Assembly (NCBI RefSeq): GCF_025153525.1
Contig: NZ_JANZNR010000007.1
Location: 1 to 64,000, forward strand
DNA length: 64,000 nt
Reading direction: 5' to 3'
Source: Psychroserpens sp. SPM9
GTDB lineage: Bacteria > Bacteroidota > Bacteroidia > Flavobacteriales > Flavobacteriaceae
The position numbers were made by a program, and so were the translations under genes. Under the pieces are notes generated by a model. It made no database searches. It saw nothing but the letters and a program-made list of their open reading frames with translations, and was not told the origin of the DNA. Position 1 is the first letter of the stretch, and each line of letters starts with the position of its first letter. Positions 44,998 through 53,419 of this stretch are shown in pieces.

Positions 44998-46287
44998 ATG
45001 TCAGACAAACAGATTAACTATACCACAGCCTTACTGTTCCTTATTGTGCTTGGTTTAGTTTTAAGTAAACCTATCCTACTTCTACCGGATTCTGATGGCT
45101 ATTTAGACATGTATATTATTCGCTCACCGGTCTATCCCCTATTTTTATACCTTATTAAATTTATCTTTGGATCTGCCGAAACCATTGCTACAGCTATTAT
45201 ACAATGCATCTTAGGATTCTATTCTATACATTATCTTGTAAAACGCTTGAGGCGCCATTTAAAGCTATCTAATATCTGGTATGCTCTTATCACTGGATTA
45301 TTACTACTCCCTTATATTTACAAACATCATCTCGCTAATACAATCATGTCTGAAGCCTTAGCATATCCGCTATATCTTATGGTTGTTGCTAGATATATTG
45401 ATGCTATTTATTACCAAAGATTTCAAAAATTCTACGGTACTGGCTTGTTAGTAATCGCTTTACTATTAACCCGAAATCAATTTCTTTTCATGATTCCTAT
45501 GGGAATTTTGATTGCCCTATACATAGCGTATAAAACCAAAGCCTATAAAAATTTAGCTATCATCGGAATTGCATTTTTAGCTTTACCGGTTTTATCAGGA
45601 TTATTGGATCGAAGTTTTCATAAACTAAAACACCAGCATTTTGTGAGTACGCCTTGGACAGGCATTGTGCTTATTTCTGCACCTTTATATGTGGCAGATG
45701 CCGAAGATTATAAGCTATTTGACACCCCAAATGAACGTGATTTTTTTCAGAAATCATATAGTGAGTTAACCCATAAATGCTTAACAATTAATTGTCTTGA
45801 AAAACAACCTGATGCCAATACGATATTTACCTACCACAATAGTTATGCAAACATTGCAAATCATACCGTTTTACCTGTCGCTAGTTCGCTTTTTAAAGAA
45901 AATGCTACAACAAACGAAACCTATATTAAAGTTGACCAATTAACTTATGGTATGTTTTTACCCTTAGTATTAGACAATTTCAAAGCTTGGATAAAACTCT
46001 ATTTGGAAAATATAAAAATGGGTTATCGCAATTCGGTATATATGTTACTGTCTTTTATACTAACAGCCTATTGTTTGTTTTACGGAATTAAAAACCAATC
46101 AAAAGTTCATATAATGATGGGATTTTTACTCCTGCTTATTATAGCCAATATCGCATTTATTGCCATAGGAATTCATACCATAAGCAGGTATACTTTTTAT
46201 AACGACTGGATTATTTTTATCATCATTTTTATATTGCTAAACCATTTCAAACCAACCGCTAATCAACCCATTAATCCCAGCGTATAA
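44998..46287 (+). CDS. Polytopic membrane protein, probable GT-C-type glycosyltransferase
   Basis: 429 aa with about ten membrane segments. Soon after the first one is LLPDSDGYLDMYIIRSPVYPLFLYL, an acidic first-loop motif followed by RSPVYP, as in the GT39/PMT-like and related GT-C enzymes that use polyprenyl-phosphate sugars. A periplasmic segment lies at ~215-315. I cannot name a family. The following gene is a polyprenyl-phosphate-sugar synthase-like GT2, a good supply partner. The stop lies 25 bases before it. Confidence 0.6.
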   Translation: MSDKQINYTTALLFLIVLGLVLSKPILLLPDSDGYLDMYIIRSPVYPLFLYLIKFIFGSAETIATAIIQCILGFYSIHYLVKRLRRHLKLSNIWYALITGLLLLPYIYKHHLANTIMSEALAYPLYLMVVARYIDAIYYQRFQKFYGTGLLVIALLLTRNQFLFMIPMGILIALYIAYKTKAYKNLAIIGIAFLALPVLSGLLDRSFHKLKHQHFVSTPWTGIVLISAPLYVADAEDYKLFDTPNERDFFQKSYSELTHKCLTINCLEKQPDANTIFTYHNSYANIANHTVLPVASSLFKENATTNETYIKVDQLTYGMFLPLVLDNFKAWIKLYLENIKMGYRNSVYMLLSFILTAYCLFYGIKNQSKVHIMMGFLLLLIIANIAFIAIGIHTISRYTFYNDWIIFIIIFILLNHFKPTANQPINPSV

Positions 46288-46312
46288 TGCCTAGAGCATT
46301 TGCACAACCACT

Positions 46313-47470
46313 ATGAAATCATCACTAGAATTATCGATAGTAATGCCTTGTCTTAATGAGGAAGAAACACTTGGTATTTGCATCAAAAAGGCACAAAGTT
46401 TTCTGAATACTAATGCTGTTTCGGGTGAAATTATTATTGCCGATAATGGTAGTACTGATCAATCTATTGCTATTGCAAAATCGCTAGATGCTAGAGTCGT
46501 TCCAGTTGAACAAAAAGGCTACGGCAATGCCTTAAAAGGTGGTATAAATGCTGCCCACGGAACCTACGTTATTATGGCTGATGCCGATGATAGTTATGAT
46601 TTTGAAGCGCTCTTACCTTTTCTTGAAAAACTCAGAGAAGGTTACGATCTTGTGATGGGAAACCGATTTAAAGGTGGTATCGAAAAAGGCGCAATGCCAT
46701 TTCTCCATAAATACCTTGGTAATCCTGTGTTATCCTTTATTGGTAGGTTATTTTTTAATATTAAAATCGGTGATTTTCACTGTGGCTTACGCGGTTTCTC
46801 AAAAGCAGCATTTCTTCAAATGAATTTAAAAACCACAGGAATGGAATTTGCTTCTGAAATGATTGTCAAATCCAAACTCAATAAGCTTTCCATTACTGAA
46901 GTCCCAACAAAACTTCATAAAGACGGAAGAAGCCGACCACCACATTTAAATACCTGGACCGACGGCTGGAGGCATTTGCGGTTTTTATTGCTGTATAGTC
47001 CAAAATGGCTATTCTTATATCCGAGTCTGATTCTTCTCTTTTTTGGCATATTAGCATCAATCGCACTCATTATAAAGCCTATAGCGATAGATACTGTTTT
47101 TTTTGATGTACACACACTTCTTTACACCTCAAGTATGGCGTTGATCGGATTTCAGTTTTTGGTGTTTTATGCGCTGACTAAAATTTTTGCTGTAGAAAAC
47201 GGCCTGCTACCCAAAAGCAACCGATATAATTCAATGTTTAAGTATTTAAATTTAGAACGCGGATTGATTATTGGCGCTTTATTGCTTACTCTGGGAATTG
47301 TATTAAGTTTTAAAGGCCTATTTTTCTGGGAATCTGTTGACTTCGGAAGCTTAGATACTTCAAAAACATTACGGCTTATCATTCCTGCAGTATTTACGAT
47401 ATTGTCGGGTATTCAAATTATTTTATTCAGCTTATTTTTCAGTATTCTGAGTTTAAAAAGTAAAGACTAA
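46313..47470 (+). CDS. Family 2 glycosyltransferase with C-terminal membrane helices (DPM1-like)
   Basis: 385 aa. N-terminal GT-A domain: ELSIVMPCLNEEETLGICIKKA, IIIADNGSTDQSIAIA, YVIMADADDSYDF, GFSKAAF and a DGRSRPPHLNTWTDGWRHLRFLL end, the dolichol/undecaprenyl-phosphate sugar synthase pattern. Four membrane segments follow (~235-255, 275-295, 315-335, 355-378). It probably loads a sugar onto a lipid carrier for the membrane transferase encoded just upstream (inference). The stop overlaps that of the convergent methyltransferase gene by four bases. Confidence 0.88.
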   Translation: MKSSLELSIVMPCLNEEETLGICIKKAQSFLNTNAVSGEIIIADNGSTDQSIAIAKSLDARVVPVEQKGYGNALKGGINAAHGTYVIMADADDSYDFEALLPFLEKLREGYDLVMGNRFKGGIEKGAMPFLHKYLGNPVLSFIGRLFFNIKIGDFHCGLRGFSKAAFLQMNLKTTGMEFASEMIVKSKLNKLSITEVPTKLHKDGRSRPPHLNTWTDGWRHLRFLLLYSPKWLFLYPSLILLFFGILASIALIIKPIAIDTVFFDVHTLLYTSSMALIGFQFLVFYALTKIFAVENGLLPKSNRYNSMFKYLNLERGLIIGALLLTLGIVLSFKGLFFWESVDFGSLDTSKTLRLIIPAVFTILSGIQIILFSLFFSILSLKSKD

Positions 47471-48021
47471 CTTCGTTTTTCAAATACGAATAAGTTATTT
47501 AATCCAAGCTGAAACTTTTTATGCTTTATTAATCTGAAGTTTTGTTTATCAAATAGATCAAAAACCTCTTCCGACTTGAAACCATAATGTTCTTCAACAG
47601 ACATTCCATCGATTAGTCTTAACCATCTTAAAACAGCTAAAATATGGTCTACAAATGGTGAGGGAACCGTAATTATAACACGCCCTGAAGGATTCAAATA
47701 TCTAAAAAATGAAGCATTAAACTGTTGCTGTTGCGGTCTGGGAATATGCTCTAAAACGGCAAGCATTACAACCGCATCAAAGGTTTCATCACTGGCCAAA
47801 CTTTCAGGAAACAAACCAGAAATCAACTGATGCTTACCCATATTCATATGGGTTTTGAGAAGTGGATCAATTCCTATACTGGGTTTAATAGGTTTATGCG
47901 CTAAAGCTTTAAATAAATACCCGTCAAAACAACCAAAATCAAGGATTTTATCATCGGGTCTTATGTAATGGCTTGCTACTTTGACACGCCAATGTCTTAA
48001 AACTTTATCTAGAAACTTCAT
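47467..48021 (-). CDS. Class I SAM-dependent methyltransferase
   Basis: 184 aa. Motif I ILDFGCFDGYLFKAL is a variant of the usual DxGxG (Phe-Gly-Cys-Phe-Asp-Gly), with GIDPLL as motif II and FDAVVMLAVLEHIPRP, then ITVPSPFVDHIL; the EHYGFKSEEVFDLF end is typical of Methyltransf_11/23 in glycan loci. It probably methylates a lipid-linked sugar or carrier lipid. It is alone on the minus strand, tail to tail with the GT2 gene. Confidence 0.85.
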   Translation of the reverse strand: MKFLDKVLRHWRVKVASHYIRPDDKILDFGCFDGYLFKALAHKPIKPSIGIDPLLKTHMNMGKHQLISGLFPESLASDETFDAVVMLAVLEHIPRPQQQQFNASFFRYLNPSGRVIITVPSPFVDHILAVLRWLRLIDGMSVEEHYGFKSEEVFDLFDKQNFRLIKHKKFQLGLNNLFVFEKRS

Positions 48022-48127
48022 TAATTATCTCTTTGAGCACACGCTTTGCCATTTAACCTTTATAGTACTTCAAAAAACACATGCAAAACGTTTTATTTTC
48101 TGTAAATATAGAAAACTCCAAAACAAA

Positions 48128-48155
48128 AAAAGGAACCCAGATATGGATTCCTTTT
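48128..48155 (-). terminator. Terminator of typA
   Basis: AAAAGGAA (48128-48135) pairs with TTCCTTTT (48148-48155), with an inner CCA/TGG. On the minus strand the hairpin is followed by TTTTTTTGTTT. It is 22 bases past the typA stop. Confidence 0.7.
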
Positions 48156-48176
48156 GCAATCTATTTCGATCTATTA

Positions 48177-49976
48177 TTAGATACTTTTGTTACGCTTACG
48201 CTCAACTTCAGTTAAGAAAATCTTACGTAATCTTAAGTGATTAGGAGTCACTTCAACATACTCATCTTTTTGAATATATTCTAAAGCTTCTTCTAATGAA
48301 AACTTAATTGCAGGTACAATTTTCGCTTTATCGTCTGCTCCAGAGCTACGTACATTACTCAACTTTTTAGTTTTAGTAACATTGACTGTCATATCATCAC
48401 CACGAGAATTTTCACCAATCACCTGACCTTCATAAATATCTTCGCCCGGATCGATAAAAAACTTACCTCTATCCTGTAGTTTATCAATAGAATAAGGAAT
48501 GGCTTGACCTTTTTCCATAGACACTAAACTTCCGTTTTGACGTTCAGGAATTCCCCCTTTTAAAGGTTGGTATTCTTTAAAACGGTGTGCCATAATAGCC
48601 TCACCAGCAGTAGCCGTTAATAATTGGTTACGCAAACCGATGATCCCTCTAGAAGGCACAATAAATTCGCAAACCATTCGCTCACCTTTAGCCTCCATAC
48701 TTAACATTTCACCCTTACGCATCGTCACCATTTCTATGGCTTTGCCTGAAACGGTTTCGGGTAAGTCAATAGTCATTTCTTCAACAGGTTCGCATTTGAC
48801 ACCATCAATTTCTTTGATAATTACTTGCGGCTGACCAATTTGTAATTCATAACCTTCACGACGCATGGTTTCGATTAAAACCGATAAGTGTAATACACCA
48901 CGACCAAAAACCATAAACTTATCTGCACTATCAGTTTCTTCAACTCGAAGTGCTAAGTTCTTCTCTAATTCTTTGGTTAAACGATCTTTAATATGACGAG
49001 AGGTCACAAACTTTCCATCTTTTCCGAAGAAAGGCGAATCGTTAATAGTGAACAACATACTCATTGTTGGTTCATCAATTGCAATGGTTTTTAAACCTTC
49101 AGGAGTTTCCCAATCGGCAACCGTATCACCAATTTCAAAACCTTCTAATCCAACAATCGCACAAATATCTCCAGTTTGAACTTCGTCAACTTTCTTTCGT
49201 CCTAAGCCTTCAAACACATGAAGTTCTTTAATTTTCGATTTTACAATACTCTTATCACGTTTTACCAAGGAGATATTTTGTCCCGCTTTTAATTGTCCGC
49301 GAGTCAAACGCCCAATAGCAATACGACCCGTAAATGATGAGAAATCAAGTGATGTAATCAACATTTGAGTAGTGCCTTCTTCAATTTTTGGCGCAGGAAT
49401 ATGGTCAATAACCATATCTAAAAGTGGTTCGATGTTTTCGGTTTCATTTTGCCAATCATCACTCATCCAGTTATTCTTTGCAGAACCATAAACTGTTGGG
49501 AAGTCTAATTGCCATTCTTCGGCACCTAATTCAAACATCAAATCAAACACTTTCTCATGTACTTCATCTGGCGTACAGTTTTCCTTATCAACTTTATTGA
49601 TGACCACACAAGGCTTTAAACCTAAATCGATAGCTTTTTGTAATACAAAACGCGTTTGAGGCATCGGACCTTCAAAAGCATCAACCAATAATAACACGCC
49701 ATCAGCCATGTTTAAAACACGTTCTACTTCACCTCCAAAATCGGCGTGACCTGGTGTATCAATGATATTTATTTTTGTATCCTTATAAATTACAGAAACG
49801 TTTTTAGATGTAATTGTAATTCCTCTTTCACGTTCTAAATCATTGTTATCCAAAATTAAATCACCTGTATTTTCGTTTTCACGAAATAGCTGACAATGGT
49901 ACATGATTTTATCAACCAAAGTGGTTTTACCGTGATCGACGTGTGCAATAATTGCAATGTTTTTAATATTAGCCAT
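48177..49976 (-). CDS. typA: Translational GTPase TypA/BipA
   Basis: 599 aa, the usual length. GTPase motifs: G1 AHVDHGKTTL (~11-20), G2 RGITI, G3 DTPGHADFGGEVERVL, G4 NKVDKENC, G5 GSAK. Then EF-Tu domain 2 (MLITSLDFSSFTGRIAIGRL), EF-G-like domains III and V, and the TypA-specific C-terminal domain. It binds the 70S ribosome and helps late assembly of the large subunit, mostly under cold or stress. Single gene with a good promoter and terminator. Confidence 0.97.
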   Translation of the reverse strand: MANIKNIAIIAHVDHGKTTLVDKIMYHCQLFRENENTGDLILDNNDLERERGITITSKNVSVIYKDTKINIIDTPGHADFGGEVERVLNMADGVLLLVDAFEGPMPQTRFVLQKAIDLGLKPCVVINKVDKENCTPDEVHEKVFDLMFELGAEEWQLDFPTVYGSAKNNWMSDDWQNETENIEPLLDMVIDHIPAPKIEEGTTQMLITSLDFSSFTGRIAIGRLTRGQLKAGQNISLVKRDKSIVKSKIKELHVFEGLGRKKVDEVQTGDICAIVGLEGFEIGDTVADWETPEGLKTIAIDEPTMSMLFTINDSPFFGKDGKFVTSRHIKDRLTKELEKNLALRVEETDSADKFMVFGRGVLHLSVLIETMRREGYELQIGQPQVIIKEIDGVKCEPVEEMTIDLPETVSGKAIEMVTMRKGEMLSMEAKGERMVCEFIVPSRGIIGLRNQLLTATAGEAIMAHRFKEYQPLKGGIPERQNGSLVSMEKGQAIPYSIDKLQDRGKFFIDPGEDIYEGQVIGENSRGDDMTVNVTKTKKLSNVRSSGADDKAKIVPAIKFSLEEALEYIQKDEYVEVTPNHLRLRKIFLTEVERKRNKSI

Positions 49977-50000
49977 AATTGATGCCTTATTTTAAGCGTG

Positions 50001-50033
50001 CAAAGGTACGTTAAATTCCGATTAATCAATCAA
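50001..50033 (-). promoter_or_regulatory. Promoter of typA
   Basis: Minus-strand TACCTTTG (50001-50008), extended by CACGC, is a perfect -7 box 25 bases from the ATG. TTG at 50031-50033 (22 bases away) or 50027-50029 (18 bases) could be the -33 element. The box TTTGCA also appears at four other promoters in the window. Confidence 0.65.
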
Positions 50034-50194
50034 TCTTTATAAATAATTAAAATCATGATTTTTATGTTCGTTTCAGAAAGTCTGCAAAACACCTAGCACG
50101 AACTAAACTATTGATACTTAAAGCCATTGGTAGGATGTGTTAAAATTTCTGAAGATAGCGTTAATAATTTGTTATACTCACGACCAATTATAAT

Positions 50195-50220
50195 TTCTAT
50201 ACGTATCTTACGTTATAGAA
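50195..50220. other. Unexplained hairpin in the 311-bp gap 49977-50287
   Basis: TTCTATACGTA (50195-50205) pairs with TACG-T-TATAGAA (50209-50220): 11 pairs with one bulged base and a 3-base loop. There is no T tract on either strand, so it is not a terminator. It lies between the divergent typA and a small membrane protein gene, about 70 bases before the latter. Nothing else was recognised in this gap apart from the typA promoter. Confidence 0.45.
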
Positions 50221-50287
50221 TTGATTAATAGTAAATAGCCTCTCAACCAGCCATTTTAGGCAATTTACATCTGAAAAATAGCAACAG

Positions 50288-50647
50288 ATGGAAACAATAA
50301 GCAACTATTCAAAATATGTGCCTTACTTTTATTTTTTAACTGTAATCGCCTATTGGTTTACAGACTTAAACAAAAGTTTTGGCCTCACTGCCTACCCTAT
50401 TCTTTTATTTGGAATTCCTTTTTTATGGCAACTCATAAAACCCAATAGAAAGCTCAACTTTACTTTAGGTATTACCTTTGTATGTTTATCATCGTATATG
50501 ATATTAGCGTATTTATCAGATATCTTAAACATCGTTAGTCTTTCTGATCAAGTTAAACAGTGGTTATTATTTAGCGGATTATTTATTGTTGGTAATTTTG
50601 TCATGGCACTTTGGATGATAAGAAATAGTCTTAATCGAAAGTTTTAA
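50288..50647 (+). CDS. Small four-helix membrane protein, function unknown
   Basis: 119 aa with four probable membrane segments: ~10-27, 31-50, 58-80 and 90-110. A basic end (MIRNSLNRKF) would lie in the cytoplasm. I do not recognise the family. It precedes kdsA by 38 bases, but kdsA has a perfect -7 box of its own in the gap, so the two need not be cotranscribed. Confidence 0.6.
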   Translation: METISNYSKYVPYFYFLTVIAYWFTDLNKSFGLTAYPILLFGIPFLWQLIKPNRKLNFTLGITFVCLSSYMILAYLSDILNIVSLSDQVKQWLLFSGLFIVGNFVMALWMIRNSLNRKF

Positions 50648-50651
50648 TACG

Positions 50652-50659
50652 TATCTTTG
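50652..50659 (+). promoter_or_regulatory. Predicted -7 box for kdsA
   Basis: TATCTTTG followed by CATC matches the extended -7 box TAnnTTTGCA. Expected leader about 22 bases. No -33 TTTG at the right distance. Confidence 0.55.
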
Positions 50660-50685
50660 CATCTGAAAATTGAAATACTAAACAG

Positions 50686-51504
50686 ATGCAGTTATCCGAG
50701 ATTCCTAAACTGAAACATACAAATTCTGACAACTTCTTTTTACTTTGCGGGCCATGTGCCATAGAAGGCGAAGATATGGCGCTTCGTATTGCCGAAAAAG
50801 TAGTTACTATAACCGATACCTTAAAAATTCCTTACGTATTTAAAGGCAGTTTTAAAAAAGCGAATCGAAGCCGAATTGATAGTTTTACTGGTATTGGTGA
50901 CGAAAAAGCGCTTAAAATTCTTCAGAAAGTATCACAGACTTTTGATATCCCGACAGTTACAGATATTCATGAATCTTCAGATGCAGAACGCGCAGCCGCC
51001 TATGTGGACGTATTGCAAATTCCTGCGTTTTTGGTTCGCCAAACCGATTTGGTTGTTGCTGCTGCTAAAACAGGCAAAGTAGTCAACCTGAAAAAAGGAC
51101 AATTTATGAGTCCGGAATCCATGAAACACGCCGTTCAGAAAGTCAAAGATTCTGGAAGTGATAAAGCGTGGATTACCGATCGCGGCACCATGTTTGGCTA
51201 CCAAGATATGATTGTTGATTTTAGAGGGATTCCAACCATGCGAGCCATAGCGCCAACCGTTTTAGATGTTACACATTCGTTACAGCAACCCAATCAAAGC
51301 GTTGGTGTAACCGGAGGGCGACCAGATATGATTGAAACCATTGCAAGAGCTGGAATTGTAAATCATGTAGATGGCTTATTTATAGAAACACATTTTGATC
51401 CTGCCAATGCCAAAAGTGATGGTGCTAATATGTTGCATTTAGACAATTTAGAACGCTTACTCACCAATTTGGTTGCGATTAGAAAAACCATCAACAGTTT
51501 ATAA
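50686..51504 (+). CDS. kdsA: 3-deoxy-8-phosphooctulonate (Kdo-8-P) synthase
   Basis: 272 aa. Joins phosphoenolpyruvate and arabinose-5-phosphate to Kdo-8-phosphate for the LPS inner core; cytoplasmic. Motifs: FLLCGPCAIEGED, PYVFKGSFKKANRSRIDSFTGIG, TDIHESSDA, LQIPAFLVRQTDL, VNLKKGQFMSPESM, TDRGTMFGYQDMIVDFRGIP, DVTHSLQQPN, FIETHFDP. Length is normal. CGPC at the metal-ligand position (Cys22) suggests a metal-dependent type, although the pattern needs structural checking. The next gene starts four bases after the stop. Confidence 0.96.
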   Translation: MQLSEIPKLKHTNSDNFFLLCGPCAIEGEDMALRIAEKVVTITDTLKIPYVFKGSFKKANRSRIDSFTGIGDEKALKILQKVSQTFDIPTVTDIHESSDAERAAAYVDVLQIPAFLVRQTDLVVAAAKTGKVVNLKKGQFMSPESMKHAVQKVKDSGSDKAWITDRGTMFGYQDMIVDFRGIPTMRAIAPTVLDVTHSLQQPNQSVGVTGGRPDMIETIARAGIVNHVDGLFIETHFDPANAKSDGANMLHLDNLERLLTNLVAIRKTINSL

Positions 51505-51508
51505 GTTT

Positions 51509-51982
51509 ATGATTGACGATATCGAAATTAGGGAAGCAACTTTAGACGATTTACCCGAAATTACGTCCATTTTTAGAGACACCATTTTAGCTGTAAATAG
51601 TAGAGATTATTCGGAAGCTCAAGTAAAAGCCTGGTCATCTGGTGCCAATGATATTGAAAAATGGGAAGAACGAATTAAAAAAACCTATTTTATTGTGGCT
51701 CATGTTGGGGAGACCATCGTTGGTTTTTCTTACCTAACCAAAGGCTATTACTTAGATGGCTTGTTTGTGCATAAAGATTTTCAGAGACGTACTATCGCCT
51801 CAAAACTATTGCGTATCATGGAATCAAAAGTATCAATAAATGGTTTTGACACGATTAAATCTGATGTAAGCATCACAGCTTTAGATTTTTTTGATTCACA
51901 CTTTTACGAAGTTGAAAAAAAGCAAAAAAAGTCACTCAAAGGACTCGTTTTTGAAAATTACATCGTTTATAAAGATTTATAA
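51509..51982 (+). CDS. GNAT-family N-acetyltransferase
   Basis: 157 aa from ATG at 51509; the frame is open further up, but that extension overlaps kdsA. GNAT fold: IEIREATLDDLPEITSIFRDT at the N-terminus, YFIVAHVGETIVGFSYL (beta 4) and YYLDGLFVHKDFQRRTIASKLLRIME, the acetyl-CoA loop with Q/RxxG/A variant QRRTIA. Typical of small-molecule or protein-N-terminal acetyltransferases. Follows kdsA by four bases, so likely in the same transcript. Substrate unknown. Confidence 0.85.
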   Translation: MIDDIEIREATLDDLPEITSIFRDTILAVNSRDYSEAQVKAWSSGANDIEKWEERIKKTYFIVAHVGETIVGFSYLTKGYYLDGLFVHKDFQRRTIASKLLRIMESKVSINGFDTIKSDVSITALDFFDSHFYEVEKKQKKSLKGLVFENYIVYKDL

Positions 51983-51984
51983 TT

Positions 51985-52344
51985 CTATTTGAGAAAGGAC
52001 TTATTTTTATGTTTCTCTACTTCTTTCAGAATCGCAATAAAAAGATCGTCATCAATAGCATCTAAGGTTTTATAACGCATTGATCTTACCACTTTCCGAT
52101 TTTCAGACACCATATACTCGGTATATTGTGTTAAATGAGCAGAGTGCCAAAAACCCACATCGACATAATCTTTGCTTTGATTGAGGTAGCAAATAGGACG
52201 CTTATCAAAATAATAACAGGGAATACGCCATTTGTATTTCAGCTCTGCTTCAGTAAACGTATGCTCAATTAGCATCTGCAAATGCAACAAAATAGATCTG
52301 AAGGGTTCGGCTTGTTTTAATATATATGCTTCGGCTGGTTTCAT
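51985..52344 (-). CDS. DUF1801 protein (YdhG/YjbR-like fold)
   Basis: 119 aa. Features of DUF1801: an N-terminal helix pair with PFRSILLHLQMLIEHTFTEAELKYKWRIPCYYF, then RPICYLNQSKDYVDVGFWHSAHL and RSMRYKTLDAIDDDLFIAILKEV. Members are small cytoplasmic proteins of unknown function. It is convergent with the GNAT gene, two bases apart, and divergent from the membrane-protein cluster. Confidence 0.75.
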   Translation of the reverse strand: MKPAEAYILKQAEPFRSILLHLQMLIEHTFTEAELKYKWRIPCYYFDKRPICYLNQSKDYVDVGFWHSAHLTQYTEYMVSENRKVVRSMRYKTLDAIDDDLFIAILKEVEKHKNKSFLK

Positions 52345-52410
52345 CGTGAAATTTATTTACACATTTAAAATTAACAAAAATTTAATTGCGATTATTCAAT
52401 AATATTTATT

Positions 52411-52429
52411 TACTTTGTAATTCAAAGTA
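52411..52429. promoter_or_regulatory. Inverted-repeat operator, site 1
   Basis: TACTTTG-TAATT-CAAAGTA, a perfect 7-bp inverted repeat with a 5-base centre, followed by CTTTA. The left arm overlaps a near-consensus -7 box (TTACTTTG), so a bound repressor would block transcription start. It ends seven bases before the ATG at 52437. A near copy is site 2 at 54214-54230. Confidence 0.65.
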
Positions 52430-52436
52430 CTTTACT

Positions 52437-53066
52437 ATGGAATCAAAAAACTATCTACAAGATATCAATGAGATAAAAAACATGATGACTAAATCATCTC
52501 GCTTTTTATCCATTAGTGGTTTATCTGGAACGCTAGCAGGAATCTATGCGCTTATTGGCGCTTACCTTGGTTACCAAATTATTTATAAAGATAATATTGT
52601 CAATTTTGATGGTTATCGTGCTCTAGTAGTATCGGATCAAGAACTTCTAAACATTTTTATCATTGCTATGAGTGTATTTGTACTTTCGGTAATTACTGGT
52701 ATTGCATTTAGCTATAGTAAAGCGAAGAAACAAAACGAAAGCATGTGGGATTCTACCTCTAAGCGATTGATCATTAATTTTATGATTCCATTAGCGGCTG
52801 GAGGTATTTTCATTTTATTACTTATGGAGAAAAACCTCTATGCCTTTGTAGCGCCTTTGACCTTAATCTTTTATGGCTTGGCTTGTGTTAATGCAAGTAA
52901 GTACACATTAGGTTATATTAGATATTTAGGAATTACTGTCATTATTCTTGGCTTATTAGCCACCTATTTTTTAGGTTACGGATTATTCTTTTGGGCTTTA
53001 GGTTTTGGTGTTTGCCACATCATTTATGGCACCATTATGCATTTTAAATACGATCGGTTAAATTAG
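52437..53066 (+). CDS. Six-helix membrane protein next to a winged-helix regulator
   Basis: 209 aa from ATG at 52437 (the upstream extension runs into the operator and is not likely translated). Cytoplasmic N-terminus (SKNYLQDINEIKNMMTKSSRFLS), then about six membrane helices: SLSGTLAGIYALIGAYLGYQ, IFIIAMSVFVLSVITGIAF, FMIPLAAGGIFILLL, FVAPLTLIFYGLACVN and two near the end (GITVIILGLLATYFLGYGL, WALGFGVCHIIYGTIM). Family unnamed to me. It precedes a regulator gene by 51 bases and is preceded by operator site 1; I infer a regulator-target pair. Confidence 0.7.
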   Translation: MESKNYLQDINEIKNMMTKSSRFLSISGLSGTLAGIYALIGAYLGYQIIYKDNIVNFDGYRALVVSDQELLNIFIIAMSVFVLSVITGIAFSYSKAKKQNESMWDSTSKRLIINFMIPLAAGGIFILLLMEKNLYAFVAPLTLIFYGLACVNASKYTLGYIRYLGITVIILGLLATYFLGYGLFFWALGFGVCHIIYGTIMHFKYDRLN

Positions 53067-53117
53067 TTATAGTCTTTTTAATTTTAAAAATTTTATACAG
53101 AACACAACACATTCAAT

Positions 53118-53411
53118 TTGAGCATCATCAACAACATAAACAAAGCATTTGATCATCGCATTAGATTAGGCATCATGTCAATTTTAATGGTTAATGAATA
53201 TGCTGATTTTAACATGCTGAAAGAGATGCTTGGTGCAACAGACGGTAATCTTGCTAGTCACACTAAAGCCCTTGAAAAAGCAGATTATATAAAAGTTGAA
53301 AAACAGTTTATAGGCCGAAAGCCAAACACGCGCTACTCGACTACTAAACTCGGAAGAGCAGAATTTAAAAAACATATTGAAGCTCTAGAAAAACTGATAA
53401 ACAAACAATAA
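53118..53411 (+). CDS. Small winged-helix transcriptional regulator (HTH_34-type)
   Basis: 97 aa, essentially one winged-helix domain: FDHRIRLGIMSILMVNEYADFNMLKEMLGATDGNLASHTKALEKADYIKVEKQFIGRKPNTRYSTTKLGRAEFKKHIE. This matches the PF13601-type family (MarR/ArsR-related), often placed beside membrane proteins of Bacteroidota. It starts with TTG; no ATG is near. It probably binds the repeated ACTTTG-N5-CAAAGT operators found on both sides (52411 and 54214) and so controls its own unit and the next one. That link is inference from position and repeat identity. Confidence 0.8.
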   Translation: MSIINNINKAFDHRIRLGIMSILMVNEYADFNMLKEMLGATDGNLASHTKALEKADYIKVEKQFIGRKPNTRYSTTKLGRAEFKKHIEALEKLINKQ

Positions 53412-53419
53412 GATAACCA

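Noticed and set aside
47981-48244. 87-aa open frame on the plus strand
   Set aside because: It spans the typA terminator and the end of typA in antisense; no homology-like features.
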